From Blepharisma stoltei (lineage: Eukaryota; Ciliophora; Heterotrichea; Heterotrichida; Blepharismidae): a DNA stretch of 64,000 bases. Positions within the stretch are counted from its first letter, which is position 1, and the number at the start of each line of letters is the position of its first letter. A program made the translations under genes and the position numbers. Under the pieces are notes generated by a model, which saw only the letters and a list, made by a program, of their open reading frames with translations, was not told where the DNA came from and made no database searches. Below are positions 9,538 to 20,259 of this stretch, in pieces. The DNA lies in contig CAJZBQ010000005.1 of the NCBI GenBank assembly GCA_914767885.1, positions 124,001-188,000 on the forward strand. The letters are read 5' to 3'.

Positions 9538-11162
9538 ATGGGAAATGCTTTAATTATATTGGATGTGACTTGGGGTCTTTTTTTCGTTGCAGCAACTGTA
9601 ATTTATCTGATCCTTGCTATATATATTTATAAGAAACGAAACATTGGTGAGCTATTTGCGAGGTCTCCTGGGATCCTTATTTTTTCGATAGCTTCAAATT
9701 ACATTGACACAGTTTCATCAATTACTCTAGGAATTTATGAATTTTTAGGAGAGTCTGACTATGAAATAAACTCAATTCCTGCTTATATTATATATAATAT
9801 TTCTCATCAAGCTTTATTTGCTTCAAATATTCTGCGGATCTATCGATTAAATTTCCTGCAAATTTTGCAATAAAAATATTTATTTCCCGCAAAAAAAAAA
9901 AAGATTTTTACTTAAAAAAAAATTTTTTAATTCATTTTAATGCTTATAAATTTTTACTAGAAAAAATTAGAACAGGCGCTATTGTAACCCATACTAAATA
10001 CTTAAACAGAAAAGCTAGGCTTACAAGTTGATGAAATATTAAAATGTCTACTCTTTATATAATCCCCGTTTCTAGTATTTTTATAGTTTTAAAAGTTCTT
10101 GAGCTTTCTTATAGCATGCAAAATACATTGACTCACAGCCTAAAATCGGAGATTGAGCTTGCTTATTACATTTTCTGATTTTTTACAGCAATAACTGAAC
10201 AGGTTTTATGTTTTATTTTTATTTATAAAATTCGTAATGTCCAGACAAGTTTTTATATCAAACTTGAGTTGTGTTTGTTTTCATTAATATGGTCAATTGG
10301 GATCATTTCTCCATTATGTGATACCTATCCTTTTCATTTGTATACTGTTCCTATCCGCAATTTGATAATGATTTTGGTCACAATTTCGAGCCTATTGCAT
10401 CAGACTATAATAAATCGGGTGGTTCCTTTGCCTGAATTAATGGACTCAAGGCTTATTATAGAAAATGAGTCTGTGCATCGGCATTTTCGAAGATACATAA
10501 ATAGGATTAAATGCGAAAAATGAGTTATTTATTTGCTCCCTCTCCGTGGTCGAACAAATAAATTATGTTCGTTCTTAGAGGAGGGTAATTTTTTTAAAAG
10601 ATTTTATGGTAAATTGTTTTTTTAGAATTTAAAAAAAAACAATTGAAAATTAATTTAATTTATAAAAAAATTTATATTTTTAAAATGCAAGCCACTTAAA
10701 ACCCATCAGAATTAGCAAGAGATTTCATTATACTAATTATCACTTATATATTTATATATAAAATTATTTTTTTTATAAACAATTTTTATATGAGAAAATT
10801 TTTGTTCACTTCGCGGAGGTTTTTTTACCTAAAAATAGGGATTTTCCAATGGCTTTGTTCAATCACGGAGGGAGAGAGAGTTAGACATACTGGTAAAAAT
10901 AAGTATCTTTAAGCTAAAACCGACAATTCAAGAAGCAAAAATAATTTCTAGGATGCTAATCACAAACCAAATGCTTTTTTCCGAAAACTTGTCAAAAGAT
11001 ATAATGGATGGGCTATCAGATACGACTGAGGTTGAGGAGTCTATATTTGATGAAATCCAAATTTTTATTATAGACCAATTTGATACATGCCACATTATAT
11101 TAATTTTGATACCATTGGATTCACAGTTTTCCTGAATTTTTATCATTAATATATTCATATAA
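9538..11162 (+). CDS. Seven-TM receptor fused to an RGS domain, split by two IESs
   Basis: Pieces 9538-9847, 9958-10533 and 10882-11162 give 1167 nt, 388 residues. The N-terminal 250 residues hold about seven hydrophobic segments (VTWGLFFVAATVIYLILAIY, then LILVTISSLLHQTI near the end). Next comes an RGS-like domain: HFRRYINRIKCEKWVIYLDI ... FSENLSKDI ... SIFDEIQIFIIDQFDT. RGS domains speed GTP hydrolysis on G-alpha; 7TM-RGS fusions are known from plants (AtRGS1) and are numerous in ciliates. Trp residues from TGA occur at SWWNIK and EKWVIY. The last 22 codons are odd: after FDTCH another frame (YINFDTIGFTVFLNF, stop at 11146) fits an RGS end better, which suggests a two-base indel or a missed boundary. 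Confidence 0.75.
9848..9957. other. Short IES, 110 bp, TA-bounded
   Basis: TA copies at 9848-9849 and 9958-9959. It contains in-frame TAA and long A runs. Excision gives LRIYRLEKIRTGAIV, joining the third and fourth hydrophobic segments. Confidence 0.75.
10534..10881. mobile_element. Family A MITE IES with a TTG/TTA boundary
   Basis: 348 bp. The right end is agagagttag with TA at 10882-10883. The matching left end is tttgctccctc, so the left boundary is TG (10534-10535) where family A normally has TA. Only this pairing restores the RGS frame (EKWVIYLDILVK). Both true TA choices on the left put a stop or a frameshift into the domain. Confidence 0.75.
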
Positions 11163-11375
11163 CTTTGAATATGCATAAATCTATCATTCATATAAAACCC
11201 TAACGAAAATTCACCATAAATAGCTATAACAAATACTTTTAACCTAATTTATCCTCAACGATATATACATTTACCCAAAATTCAAAAATTCAAGCTGCTA
11301 TTCAAGCCTAGCCAGAGAAGCTGACGAGCTGCTAGAAATTCTTTAATTTTTTATAATTAAAAATCAATGTAAAAT

Positions 11376-12895
11376 ATGGGACAAATTCTTATTGGCTTGA
11401 AGCTTTCTTGTGATATTAACATCTTAAAACCAGTCGTACAACCCGCATTGATGCTAACTAAATGTAATTTCTATATAGGGACAAAGGACGAAATCATGAA
11501 AATTCTGAAGCGTTTTTGAAAACTTCCTTTTAATCGTGGGTTTTTCTTATCAAAAGGAAGTGTCAAAGTGCTAGCATTAAATACTCCAATGGAAGGCTTG
11601 GAGTGCCAGATTTTTAAATGCTTTGCAAGAGGAAGCCCACCGAAACTAAACGCATTAGAGCTTATGAGCGGCATTCTTATATATGGCTCTATAAGTATAG
11701 AGCAAAAAGCAAAACTTACGATCAGGCTTTTTGATTTTGATGGAAATGGATCGATATAACTTAATAGAGAAACTTAGCAAAGGGAAATATAAAAAATAAA
11801 ATTATTATAGTTTATAGGATATGGTTTAACTATTGATGAATGCGCAATGATGTGCACTGCATTTCTAAACGCAATCGGGTGCATGACTTCAGCTCGGATG
11901 CCTCCTGTAACAGAAATATATGACATAACTGAAGCAATTTTCGATACAATAGACCAAGACAGTTCTCATGAAATCAGCTATACCGAGCTCGTCGCAATGA
12001 TCCAAAGCATAAGGGATTTATTTTTTCTGCTTAGAGCTCCTGAAATAAAATCATCGTCTTATCAATTTCAATTACCCCCAGTTGTGTCATTAAAATCTAG
12101 AATGGTCCGAAGCTCGACTCCTAATAAAAGAATCAGCATAAAACACAATGATCTTCATTTATACCCATTTACTATGAATTTTTCCTATAAAAAATCATGC
12201 TAAATTAGTCTAAAAAATCAATATAAAATAGTATAAAATTAAACACGACTAATAAAAGCCCAAGAATTAAAGTAAAATCTTTCACTGATAGAGAGCTGAA
12301 TGGAAGCAAAGAAAGGTTTATGTTTGTCAATGGGAATTATATTACAAAGCTATGAGTGACAGAAATTAAAAAAGAATTCATAAGGGTCGAAAACAAAAAA
12401 ACGAACCTGGTTAACGTTGAAATTTTTGCGCAGCAGCTGAAGCATAACGATTTAACGAAATTTTCGGCAGAAAAATTGAGCAGTTTTACGAATGAAATTG
12501 CGAATTTCCAAGAAGTTCTGGAAATATTATGTGAGGGAGCAACGAGAGACCAAATCCATAGGATGCTGAGTTGGGCAGACGAAATTGAGCCTGTAAAAAA
12601 TGGTGAAATCGTCAGAAGGGACTCCAGAAGAAGACTAACAATCCATTCTGTTAAAAATCTAAAGCAGCTTTTTGATTTTTATGATAAGAAAAAGCTTGGA
12701 GAACTTGGTTTAAGAGAAATAAAAGACGCATTCAAGCATATTTTAAATGAAGAACTCATAGAAAGCATTTTTAAAGCACATGACGAAAACGATAATAAGA
12801 CGATGGATTTCGAAGAATTCGTTAAAATGATGATCCCTACTGATACATTGATTTCGGAAGATATTTATTATAGAATACAAGCTAATTTAGCATAA
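11376..12895 (+). CDS. EF-hand protein with several calcium-binding loops, MGQ N-terminus
   Basis: Starts MGQILIGLKL, a possible myristoylation site. Removing a 60-bp IES (11755-11814) and one of about 80 bp (12160-12239 or 12170-12249) leaves about 459 residues. EF-hand loops visible: FDFDGNGSI (about residue 125), DTIDQDSSHEISYTELV, a degenerate FYDKKKLGELGLREI, and AHDENDNKTMDFEEFV near the end. TGA reads as Trp at KRFWKLP and TKLWVTE. The gene at 42890-44313 has the same overall plan, with an EF pair early, a variable linker and an EF pair at the C-terminus. Likely a calcium sensor, possibly membrane-linked; partners unknown. Confidence 0.75.
11755..11814. other. Short IES, 60 bp, TA-bounded
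   Basis: Bounded by TA at 11755-11756 and 11815-11816, cutting an EF-hand loop just after GNGSI. Contains in-frame TAA and is almost pure A/T. Excision continues as GYGLTIDECAMM. Confidence 0.75.
12160..12249. other. Probable short IES, about 80 bp
   Basis: The frame before it runs into TAA at 12201, and the frame after it opens with KSPRIKVKSFTDREL. Two TA pairs, 12160/12240 and 12170/12250, are each 80 bp apart and both restore frame. The exact pair cannot be chosen by reading. Confidence 0.55.
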
Positions 12896-12968
12896 AATTA
12901 ACTTGGGGAAATATAGATATTTTTTAAATTTTTTACTAATAGTAAATGTTAAAGTCTGAAAAGTTAAT

Positions 12969-13216
12969 TACTTGCTCCCTCTTTTAGCGAGCAAAACTAG
13001 TAGAAAAATCTTTTTTGAGCAAAACCCACCTTATAGGACTAGCAAATTTTTTTAAATTTTTTGTAAACTGTTATTTGGTATGTAAGGCACACTATTATAA
13101 TAAAATCTCTAGCTAATTCTATTGGAATTTAAATAGCTTGCATTTTATAACATAAATTTTTAATTGAATTAATTTTTACTTACAAATTTTTCGAATTTGG
13201 ACTGAGGAGAGGGAGC
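12969..13216. mobile_element. Family A MITE, intergenic
   Basis: Starts ttacttgctccctc and ends gagaggGAGCTAAAG, with inverted termini and the family core (ctctagctaattctattgga). About 248 bp between TA-type ends. It lies downstream of the EF-hand gene, and no coding frame crosses it. Confidence 0.8.
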
Positions 13217-13218
13217 TA

Positions 13219-14311
13219 AAGAATATTTGATTGAATAAAAGCCATTTTTCATAATGGTGTCTAAGCCTTTAAATAGGAATAATTAACAAACTCTGTATAA
13301 TCATACATAGGAGTTTTAATTTGAAGTTAAGTAAGCCAGTTGAGATTTATTTATTAACAAAAAAATATGATTAGCTTATGATATTTCGTTAAACTTTGAA
13401 TCAGCACTTTGTGGAGAAGAAATAAGTTCGCAAAATTATAAAGAAAACACAATAGTTTATAATTACTTTATACCATTCAAATACAATAATTTTTTGTGAA
13501 ATTATAAACTATCCTCTATTAATTGTAAAATAGGCCTTTGCTTTTTGATTGCAAAAAGTATTCAGTGTTTATAAATGTATATTCTGCTTTCCTTAATATA
13601 GTCCAATGGCTGCGGATATATAATGCGAATTACCTTTATTTTATTTTAGCAAACCTAGTACGATTCCTTGGAATTTTTACATGTGAAATCTATTTTTGAC
13701 TTGTAAGGATCATAAAAAAATTATATAGGCTATTCTTTGAAATTTATTATAGTATATCTTGATATATATTTACATACTCTACTCAACCTCTATATTGCTG
13801 TGATCATGATTTTCATTAACCTTTATAACATAAGCAACACCTTGGACGATGAATTTCAGCTCAGGATTGACTATTACCATATTTTGCGACTGCTGAAGTA
13901 CTGTAGCTCGTCTTACAGGAGTAGTATCGCCTTCACTGACTTCCCCTCCACATGCCAGAAAAACAAGTAAAATTCATTATATAAATAATATTTACATATA
14001 ATATTTTTATATAAAATATCAGATTTTAATCAAAACTTCATTTAATTTTTTAATTATGCTTTTGAATTATTAATTTGAAAAAAATTGTGAGCTAAAAATT
14101 AAAGAGAAATTGTCAGATAGGATGAGAAATTTTTCCTTTTTCGAAATTGCACAGCCCATATATCTTATTGATTATAATTACTCTTGTGTGGATAAATGGA
14201 CATTTTTCTTTCTAAAGCAACTTAAGCAGCTTATTTCTGTAACTGTTTTAATGTATTCTTCATGGTACTGATGTAAAATAATTTTATTTTTCAACAATCT
14301 TGAGCCTATCT
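13219..14311. other. Mostly non-coding; two weak coding traces
   Basis: No gene can be closed here. On the minus strand about 13975-13770 a 67-codon open stretch without ATG reads ILLVFLACGGEVSEGD ... VNPELKFIVQGVAYVIKV, which looks protein-like with a signal-peptide-like start. On the plus strand about 14064-14337 is open for 90 codons under the TGA=Trp code (LSDRMRNFSFFEIAQPIYLI ...) and runs into the SINE-like element. Either could be an exon of a gene broken by unplaced IESs. Composition alone does not decide. Confidence 0.3.
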
Positions 14312-14852
14312 TATCTTATTTAATTTATGTCGTTTAACGTCCCACTATGGGTAGCTTTTCCAGAGCTGCCACTACATTTGTCCACGTGTCGGGCCCATGG
14401 ACCTCTGGATCAATCTACTTTGTTGTGCCAGGGCACGAGCAAATACAGCGTTCCGGCTTCGAAGGGCTGCGTTACCTCGTTTGTTTGACTCAGCTTCTGC
14501 ACATGTTTCACCCTCCTCAGGTGTGCTCAGAGGGTAAATCTTCGAGCCTCTTGAAGTACTTGGATCAGTACTTCAGGCTTATCCGCCAGATTTAAACTGC
14601 TGTTGCTGTATATAGAAATTTCCCTTAAATGGCGCAGTTTGCCCTTGATTTGCCCACTGAAAAAATTTTTTGGTTCGACCAGTACCATATGGTTTGGTCA
14701 AACCAAAAAAAAATTTTCAGTGGGCAAACAGTGCCATCTATGGGAAAATTCTATAGAAGTTCTCAGAAGAGCCCAACCCCATAAATAAAATTCCATGAGG
14801 GACAGAAATTAGCGGAGCTAATTTCACTCTAATCGAATGCCATTTTATTTAT
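14312..14852 (-). mobile_element. SINE-like element with 15-bp target duplication
   Basis: Flanked by exact copies of atcttgagcctatct at 14297-14311 and 14853-14867. Read on the minus strand it begins TATAAATAAAATGGCATTC and ends in a short-repeat tail next to the left duplication. The interior shares taacgtcc and tcgggccca stretches with the copy at 53728-54281. An inner palindrome lies at 14611-14755. Confidence 0.8.
14611..14755. repeat. Palindrome inside the SINE-like element
   Basis: Arms start tatagaaatttccc and end with its near complement. The inner part is tttgcccactgaaaa paired with its complement around gtaccatatggtttgg. The ggtttggtcaaacc stretch recalls the fold-back element at 132-367. 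Confidence 0.7.
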
Positions 14853-15250
14853 ATCTTGAGCCTATCTACTATAGAAGAGCATATTTTTAAATATCCTCTC
14901 TTATAAAAAGAAGTAAAAAAGTCTTTATAAATTTATTATACGGTCGCGATACTATAAATAATATATTTTTTATTTCTATTTGCACAAATAAATTCCATTC
15001 TTAACCTCAAATAATTTTCTACTTCTCTTTATATTAAAAAATTACTTAGAGCAGCCACACAATTAGCAATAAAAAAACTCTGAAAAACTAAAAATTTCGG
15101 TCCCTTTTATCAGAAAAAATCCCAAACAACCAAATTTGAGTAAAAATAACGTTGCGAATATGTTTTGCCTTATAAATTATTGACAATAAAAATAATTCTT
15201 TCATTTCTTTATTATCCTCATAAAACTGATAAATCACTACTTTAACTGTA

Positions 15251-17570
15251 ATGGCCGAACAAATCCGCCCCACCTCATCAAAAATCAGGCGTATAGAGCG
15301 TGACAGTAAGCCTCGTCCAAGCAAAGAGCTAGCATTTTTATTCCAAAAGCGTAAAAGTAAATCTCGCATTACAAGTCCACTTGGCTCAAACAAGCAAACT
15401 CCAGACTCAAGCCGATCTCCATTATTTAGAGTAAATAAAGAGCCTTCTTCACATCCGCCCCCTCGGCAGGATTCTCCTAACTATTCCAGTCTCCTTTCAA
15501 AATACCTTGAAAATGCATTAAAAGAAGCATCATCTCGTAAGAATTCCCCACAAGTTGCAGAACGTAAAGACTCTGAGCGAAAAGATGCAAATTCCCCTAT
15601 ATCCTCACGAGTAGAAGCAAAGCCAAGCCACAAGCGTGTGAAGTCTGAAATAGCGAAAATTGAGATTGCGGCTGTTTCTCCACATGTCCCGAAACGTGAT
15701 ATGATAACTCCTAGTAGCATAATTCAAGAGCAGCCGTCGTCAAGAAAACTTTCCCTTGATCAAATTTCTAAGGACTTATTAGATGACTCACAAGAAGAAA
15801 CTATGAAAAGGACACATAAAAGGAATAACAGTGAGGCAAACTCTGCTATAGTAAATATCCCATCCACAAATAGAAGCTTAGGAAACAGCTTTGAGAAGCA
15901 AGAAGCGTCTAAAAAAGAAGCAGAAGAGAAGGAGAGAGAAATGCTGATCCAGAACATTATTTTGAATTTTAGAAAAAAGGGACTCCCACCACCGACTAGT
16001 GTGGATTTTTATAGGTTTGGAAAACAGCTGGGGAAAGGAGCGTTTGGGAAGGTGTATTTAGGGCTGCATAGGCTGACGGGGCTGAAAGTGGCTATAAAGA
16101 CGATTGATAAGTCGTTTATAAAAGATGAAAGGACAAGGAGGAAAGTCTTCCAAGAAGTTTTTGTAATGAAAAGAGTGCACCATCAAAATGTAATTAGACT
16201 AATGGAAGTGTTTGAATCAACAAGACATTTAATGATTGTATTAGAATACTCAGGTGGAGGAGACTTGCTGCAATTAGTCAAAAATAGAGGCATTAACATT
16301 AACATTAATACGTATATAACAGTTCACGGTAATTTCCACCGAAGGGCCTACCTCCACCCCTAACGCTTCGCTCAACTGCTCACCACCAACTGTCTCGCGG
16401 CCTTCAAAGCTTCGCTCCTACAGACGAGGATGTGCATTCGCTACCTGTAGTCGGATGAGTTGTGTCATCTTGCCGTACGCCAACTGAGTTGCCTTTTCCG
16501 AATATTCAAAAGGTCGAATTTTCTTGTCGGGCAGTCGACCAAAATGGAAATCCAAAGCTTGGGACGTAACGCCCAGCATCGGCTGGAGAAAAGCCCGATG
16601 GACCAAGTAGTAAACCTTGGTGCTACTGAGCCACTCCTTTCTAACCAAATACCATTTCCTCAAGAGGCAAAAACTTGGCCTGGAATGAGCTGCGGTTGGC
16701 CAAATTCAATATTGCGCTCCACCAAACCAAGTAAAATCTGGCCGGATATACAATCCGAGCGCCAATCTCCCTTCCACGAGGTCCCCGCCGCACTTTGGGA
16801 CGTCGGCAACAGGTGTTAAAAAAGGGTTGGTTCACCATTGCCATTTTCATGTATAAGTCAAAAATAGAGGCAGACTTCCAGAAAGCGAGGCAAAAGCTAT
16901 TTTCGGACAAGTTGTAGACGGGGTTGAAGCCTGCCATAACAAAAACGTTATTCACAGAGATATTAAGCTTGATAATATTCTACTAACCACAGATTTCAAC
17001 TGTATCAAAATCTGTGACTTTGGAGTCAGCCGAGTCGTCAAACCTGGTGAAAAAATAAACGAGCAATGCGGCACACCTGCTTATCTCGCTCCCGAAATAA
17101 TCGCAGACAGAGGCTATGAGCCCTTTTACGTCGACATCTGAAGTATGGGTGTCTTGCTCTACGCCATGGTCTGCGGAACAGTCCCATTTAAAGCCAAAAC
17201 CCTGCCTGATTTACACAAATTAATCCTTAGGTGTAAATATCATATGCCCTCAAATTTATCCCAAGAAATCCAAGACCTCATAAGAAGGATGCTAAATCCT
17301 ATTCCCCACCAAAGAATCCAGCTCAGTGAAATAAAGCAGCACCCTTGGTTTTCAGCGCCTGACTATGAAAGCTGCTTTGAAGACTCAGCATCACCTAGGT
17401 TTACTGGATCATTTGCAGCGAACCCATTACAGAAAACAAATAAAAAGACTATCCTGACCAAGCTGTTTCAGCTGGGATTTCCTACAGATTTTGTAGAACA
17501 AAGCATGAAGTATGGAGACATCAATCATGCGACAGCCACCTATCAGCTTTTAGAGTTAAATCAATTGTAG
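15251..17570 (+). CDS. Ser/Thr kinase, AMPK/CAMK-like, with UBA-like tail (split by a SINE)
   Basis: After removal of a 580-bp insertion, 1740 nt encode 579 residues, ending with TAG. Residues 1-240 are basic and Ser/Lys-rich. The kinase domain follows: GKGAFGKVYLG glycine loop, VAIKT lysine, HRDIKLDN catalytic loop, DFGV, CGTPAYLAPE activation segment, and DIWSMG with Trp from TGA. All key residues are present, so it should be active. The C-terminus (KTILTKLFQLGFPTDFVEQS ... ATYQLLEL) resembles a UBA domain, as found after the catalytic domain in AMPK-related kinases. Without excision the protein would stop in the middle of the N-lobe/C-lobe linker. Confidence 0.9.
16293..16855 (-). mobile_element. 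SINE-like element inside the kinase domain
   Basis: Exact 17-bp target duplication agtcaaaaatagaggca at 16276-16292 and 16856-16872. On the minus strand it begins TATACATGAAAATGGCAATG and ends with three ttaatg-type repeats. Removal with one duplication copy restores QLVKNRGRLPESEAKAIF. The duplication contains a TA (aaTAga), so TA-to-TA cutting would give the same product. Confidence 0.9.
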
Positions 17571-17626
17571 GAATTTGTATAGAATAATTAAACAATTTTA
17601 TTATTAAAAAATGATATTATAAATAG

Positions 17627-19489
17627 TTACATTATAGTGATATTTACTAAATTACTTTTTGTGGTGCCTGTATGGTCATGAATGAACCGATATGGGAACA
17701 CAGTTGATGAATTAAAGACAATAAATCTGTTTTTCAAAAAAGAACTAGGGATTTCTTTGCCGTTTATAGAGTAATTTCTGAGGGCACGCTCGCTGCTGCA
17801 GGATGTACTGTCTTTAATAATGCAGTCTTCTTTCATATCAGTCGGGCATCTGCATCTCTGTTTATTCTGTGGGCTTGAGCAAGGACTTTCATAATTTTCT
17901 ATACAAGATTTATATAAATATTTATTTTTCAAATAAATTTTTTTTTTAATTCTTTATTTATTTGATTAGTCATAATAAATTGCTCATGCTTTTGCTTCTC
18001 AGTTGAATATAGTCCATCACTTTTTCTTTATTTACTTCAAATTTCTCTCGTGCAAGGGAAAATTGATAAAAACTTGTTTCTGTGACCTGGAATCTTTGCT
18101 GAGGGTTCATTTTTAGCTGCATAAACCCGTCAAATCAGGAGCATTCGTTATCTTCTCCTCGGTTAGAATATGATGAGAGCAAGTCTAAAGAATTTACAAT
18201 TTCCATAAAAGAACAGCCTGAGAAGCTATGGCTTGCTCTAGGATTAGGGACTAAAAATGTTATTGGTAGAGGCACTGATGAATTTTTATGATTTGGCACC
18301 GCTTTAGGCAGAAAATCATACAGGTGGTTGGAATATTTTCTAAATAATAAGTCTTTTCCTGTTGTATTTTCAATTTCTTCATAATCCAAGCTTAAGCTTG
18401 ACACAATTAATATTTTTTCTAAAGTTTCGTGCTGTAAGCCAAAATCAAGCGCAATTTGTGAGTAGTCTTGGATAGACTCTGAGTATTTTAAATGTCGACG
18501 CTGGACTTTTTGGGCTTGTTTAGGGTTTGGGTCTTTTTCAAAATCCTTACTATTTTTCGTCCTGTAGACGCCATCAAAATGAATATTTTTGCTATTGAAA
18601 AAATCAATTAGTTTGGAGGTACGGACTCTTGAGGATTGAATGAATAAAACGACTTGGAAATCTTGGCAATAGGCCAAAAAAATTTTTACAGTAATTAATT
18701 CTCTGCGAAATTTTTCTAAAAAATATAAATTTATTACATAATAATTTCCCTTATAATAAAAATAGGTAAAAATAATTAACTTGGAAATCTTCAAGCAACT
18801 TTTTAACGCCTTTTACAGCTTCTCTTCTCAGGTATAGCTTTAGTGGCCCTTTTTCCCAGATATTTTGTTTAAAAACGTCACCGAAAACCCCTTCGAAGCC
18901 TAAGATTACGAGGCATTTTTGGGCCATGTCGAGGCGTCGTTTGAATTGAACCCTCTTCGTCATTTTATAAAAAGGCTTTGTAGCTGGCTTAGCAATAATT
19001 TCGTTGTCTGAGCTGGAAGTAGACGGAGGCTCTATGTCCCGTGCCCCGTTTTCAGTGATTTTAATGCTTTTTTGCCTGTTAAGACTTTCAATTGACTTTT
19101 TCATCCTTGTTATAGCTTAGGCACGCTTTTAGCGTGCCTTATTTAATAATCCAAATAACTAAACAAAAAGGCACGCTTAAAGTATGCCCGAGCTATAAAC
19201 ATTCAACATTAATGGCATTTCCATAAGTCTTTTTAACACAAGTTTGTAAATCCAGTATTTGGTCCACAAAGACGTCATACTTATTCTGTCTGTTTAATTC
19301 TTTTAAATTGCACTTTGGCTTCCCATTAGAAGTTTTTGACCTTTTTGGTGCTTTATGTAGCCTTGGGAGCCGAACTCGCTGAAAATTTGTGTTGGCGTTG
19401 GATACTGAAAGAGGGAAGCCTTGTTGCTCAGAAATGGGAATTGCAGCGCTCATGGACTCAATGCATGAGTTACTTTTAAGTGATTTCAT
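17627..19489 (-). CDS. FCP1/NIF-like (HAD fold) protein without the catalytic aspartates
   Basis: Removing IESs of 85, 127 and 67 bp leaves 1584 nt, 527 residues. From residue 160: QKCLVILGFEGVFGDV, YLRREAVKGVKKLLEDFQV, VLFIQSSRVRTSKLIDFF, FDGVYRTKN. This order matches the NLI-interacting-factor/FCP1 phosphatase domain (LDLDxTL, RPg..FL, viFTas, lyR). The DxDx(T/V) nucleophile motif is replaced by GFEGV, so phosphatase activity is unlikely. A binding or regulatory role is inferred. The C-terminal part is polar, with a short Cys cluster (KQRCRCPTDMKEDC). TGA-Trp occurs at NECSWFDGF. Confidence 0.7.
17900..17966. other. Probable short IES, 67 bp
   Basis: Very AT-rich and stop-filled. TA copies at 17900-17901 and 17967-17968 join LLWL to ENYESPCSSP and make the whole gene divisible by three. 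Several other TAs are close, so edges are approximate. Confidence 0.55.
18652..18778. other. Insertion bounded by a 13-bp direct repeat without TA
   Basis: acttggaaatctt occurs at 18652-18664 and again at 18779-18791. Removing 127 bp with one copy restores KKLLEDFQVVLFIQSS in the phosphatase-like fold. No TA lies in the repeat. It could be a long-pointer IES or a retroposon remnant; the interior shows no recognisable element. Confidence 0.75.
19111..19195. repeat. Palindromic mini-element acting as an 85-bp IES
   Basis: tatagcttaggcacgctttt on the left pairs with the complement of ggcacgcttaaagtatgccc on the right. TA copies at 19111-19112 and 19196-19197. Excision joins INVECL to TRMKKSIESL in frame. 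Confidence 0.8.
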
Positions 19490-19697
19490 TTTATTTGGAA
19501 GTAAATTAAGAATCGTTATGAAATTCTTTTTTCTGGATTATGATAATTGAAAAATTATAGAAAATTAAATTGTTTCTGACAGAAAAAAAATTAAAATTAA
19601 TTATTTGGGCTAGGAAAAGGGCAATAAGCGTAAAAAATTGTTTAATATTCTTCAGCATAGAAAATTTAGAAAAATTATTAAAATCTAAAGGATGTCT

Positions 19698-20229
19698 TAC
19701 TCCCCCCATCCTTGATCGAACGATTGACTGTAAAAATTCCTAAAAATTGGGAAAATTAACCCCCATCCTTGATCGAACGATTTTCATATCATGCAATTTT
19801 TTTATATATATAAAAATATATTAGTTATCAAAAGCTTGGGAAGATATACATAATGAAGTTGTTTTCAGAGACTTTGAGACGACAGAAAGCTTCGGAATCA
19901 ACCATCCGAAGTGATTTAGTGATCAACCTAGGTTTAAAAACTCAATAATCTAATAAAATAGAGATTCTTTAAAATTTTTAAAATAAATTTTAATTCAATA
20001 AGGAACAAATTTAAATTTATACAGTTTAAAGTAGTAACTAATAAATCAAAATATTAAAAATTGGTATTTTTATGAAATTAATTCAATTTTTTGCTGTAAA
20101 AAAAATTATTAAATACTCTTAACACTCTTATTTAAAAGTAAATAAAAAAAAAATATATATATAATTTTTTTTTAACCTCCATCCTTGATCGAACGACGAC
20201 GAGTCATTCGATCAAGGATGGGTGGGAGT
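19698..20229. mobile_element. Family B MITE, intergenic
   Basis: Begins ttactccccccatccttgat and ends gatgggtgggagtta. Each end has a second inner copy of the ccttgatcgaacga motif. Between TA-type ends, about 532 bp. The core (taaataagagtgttaagag region, reverse) matches the other B copies. It lies between two minus-strand genes. Confidence 0.85.
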
Positions 20230-20259
20230 TAGGATATCGAGAAATTAAATAGTCTTAAA

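Noticed and set aside
14347-14788. Two plus-strand ORFs of 60-82 codons
   Set aside because: They lie inside the SINE-like element defined by a 15-bp duplication; its GC-rich interior gives chance ORFs.
16418-16955. ORFs on both strands in the kinase insertion
   Set aside because: Inside the SINE-like element; no protein motif.
19506-19709. Minus-strand ORF MGGVRHPLDF
   Set aside because: Its start lies in the end of a family B MITE and the rest is a hydrophobic AT-rich run.
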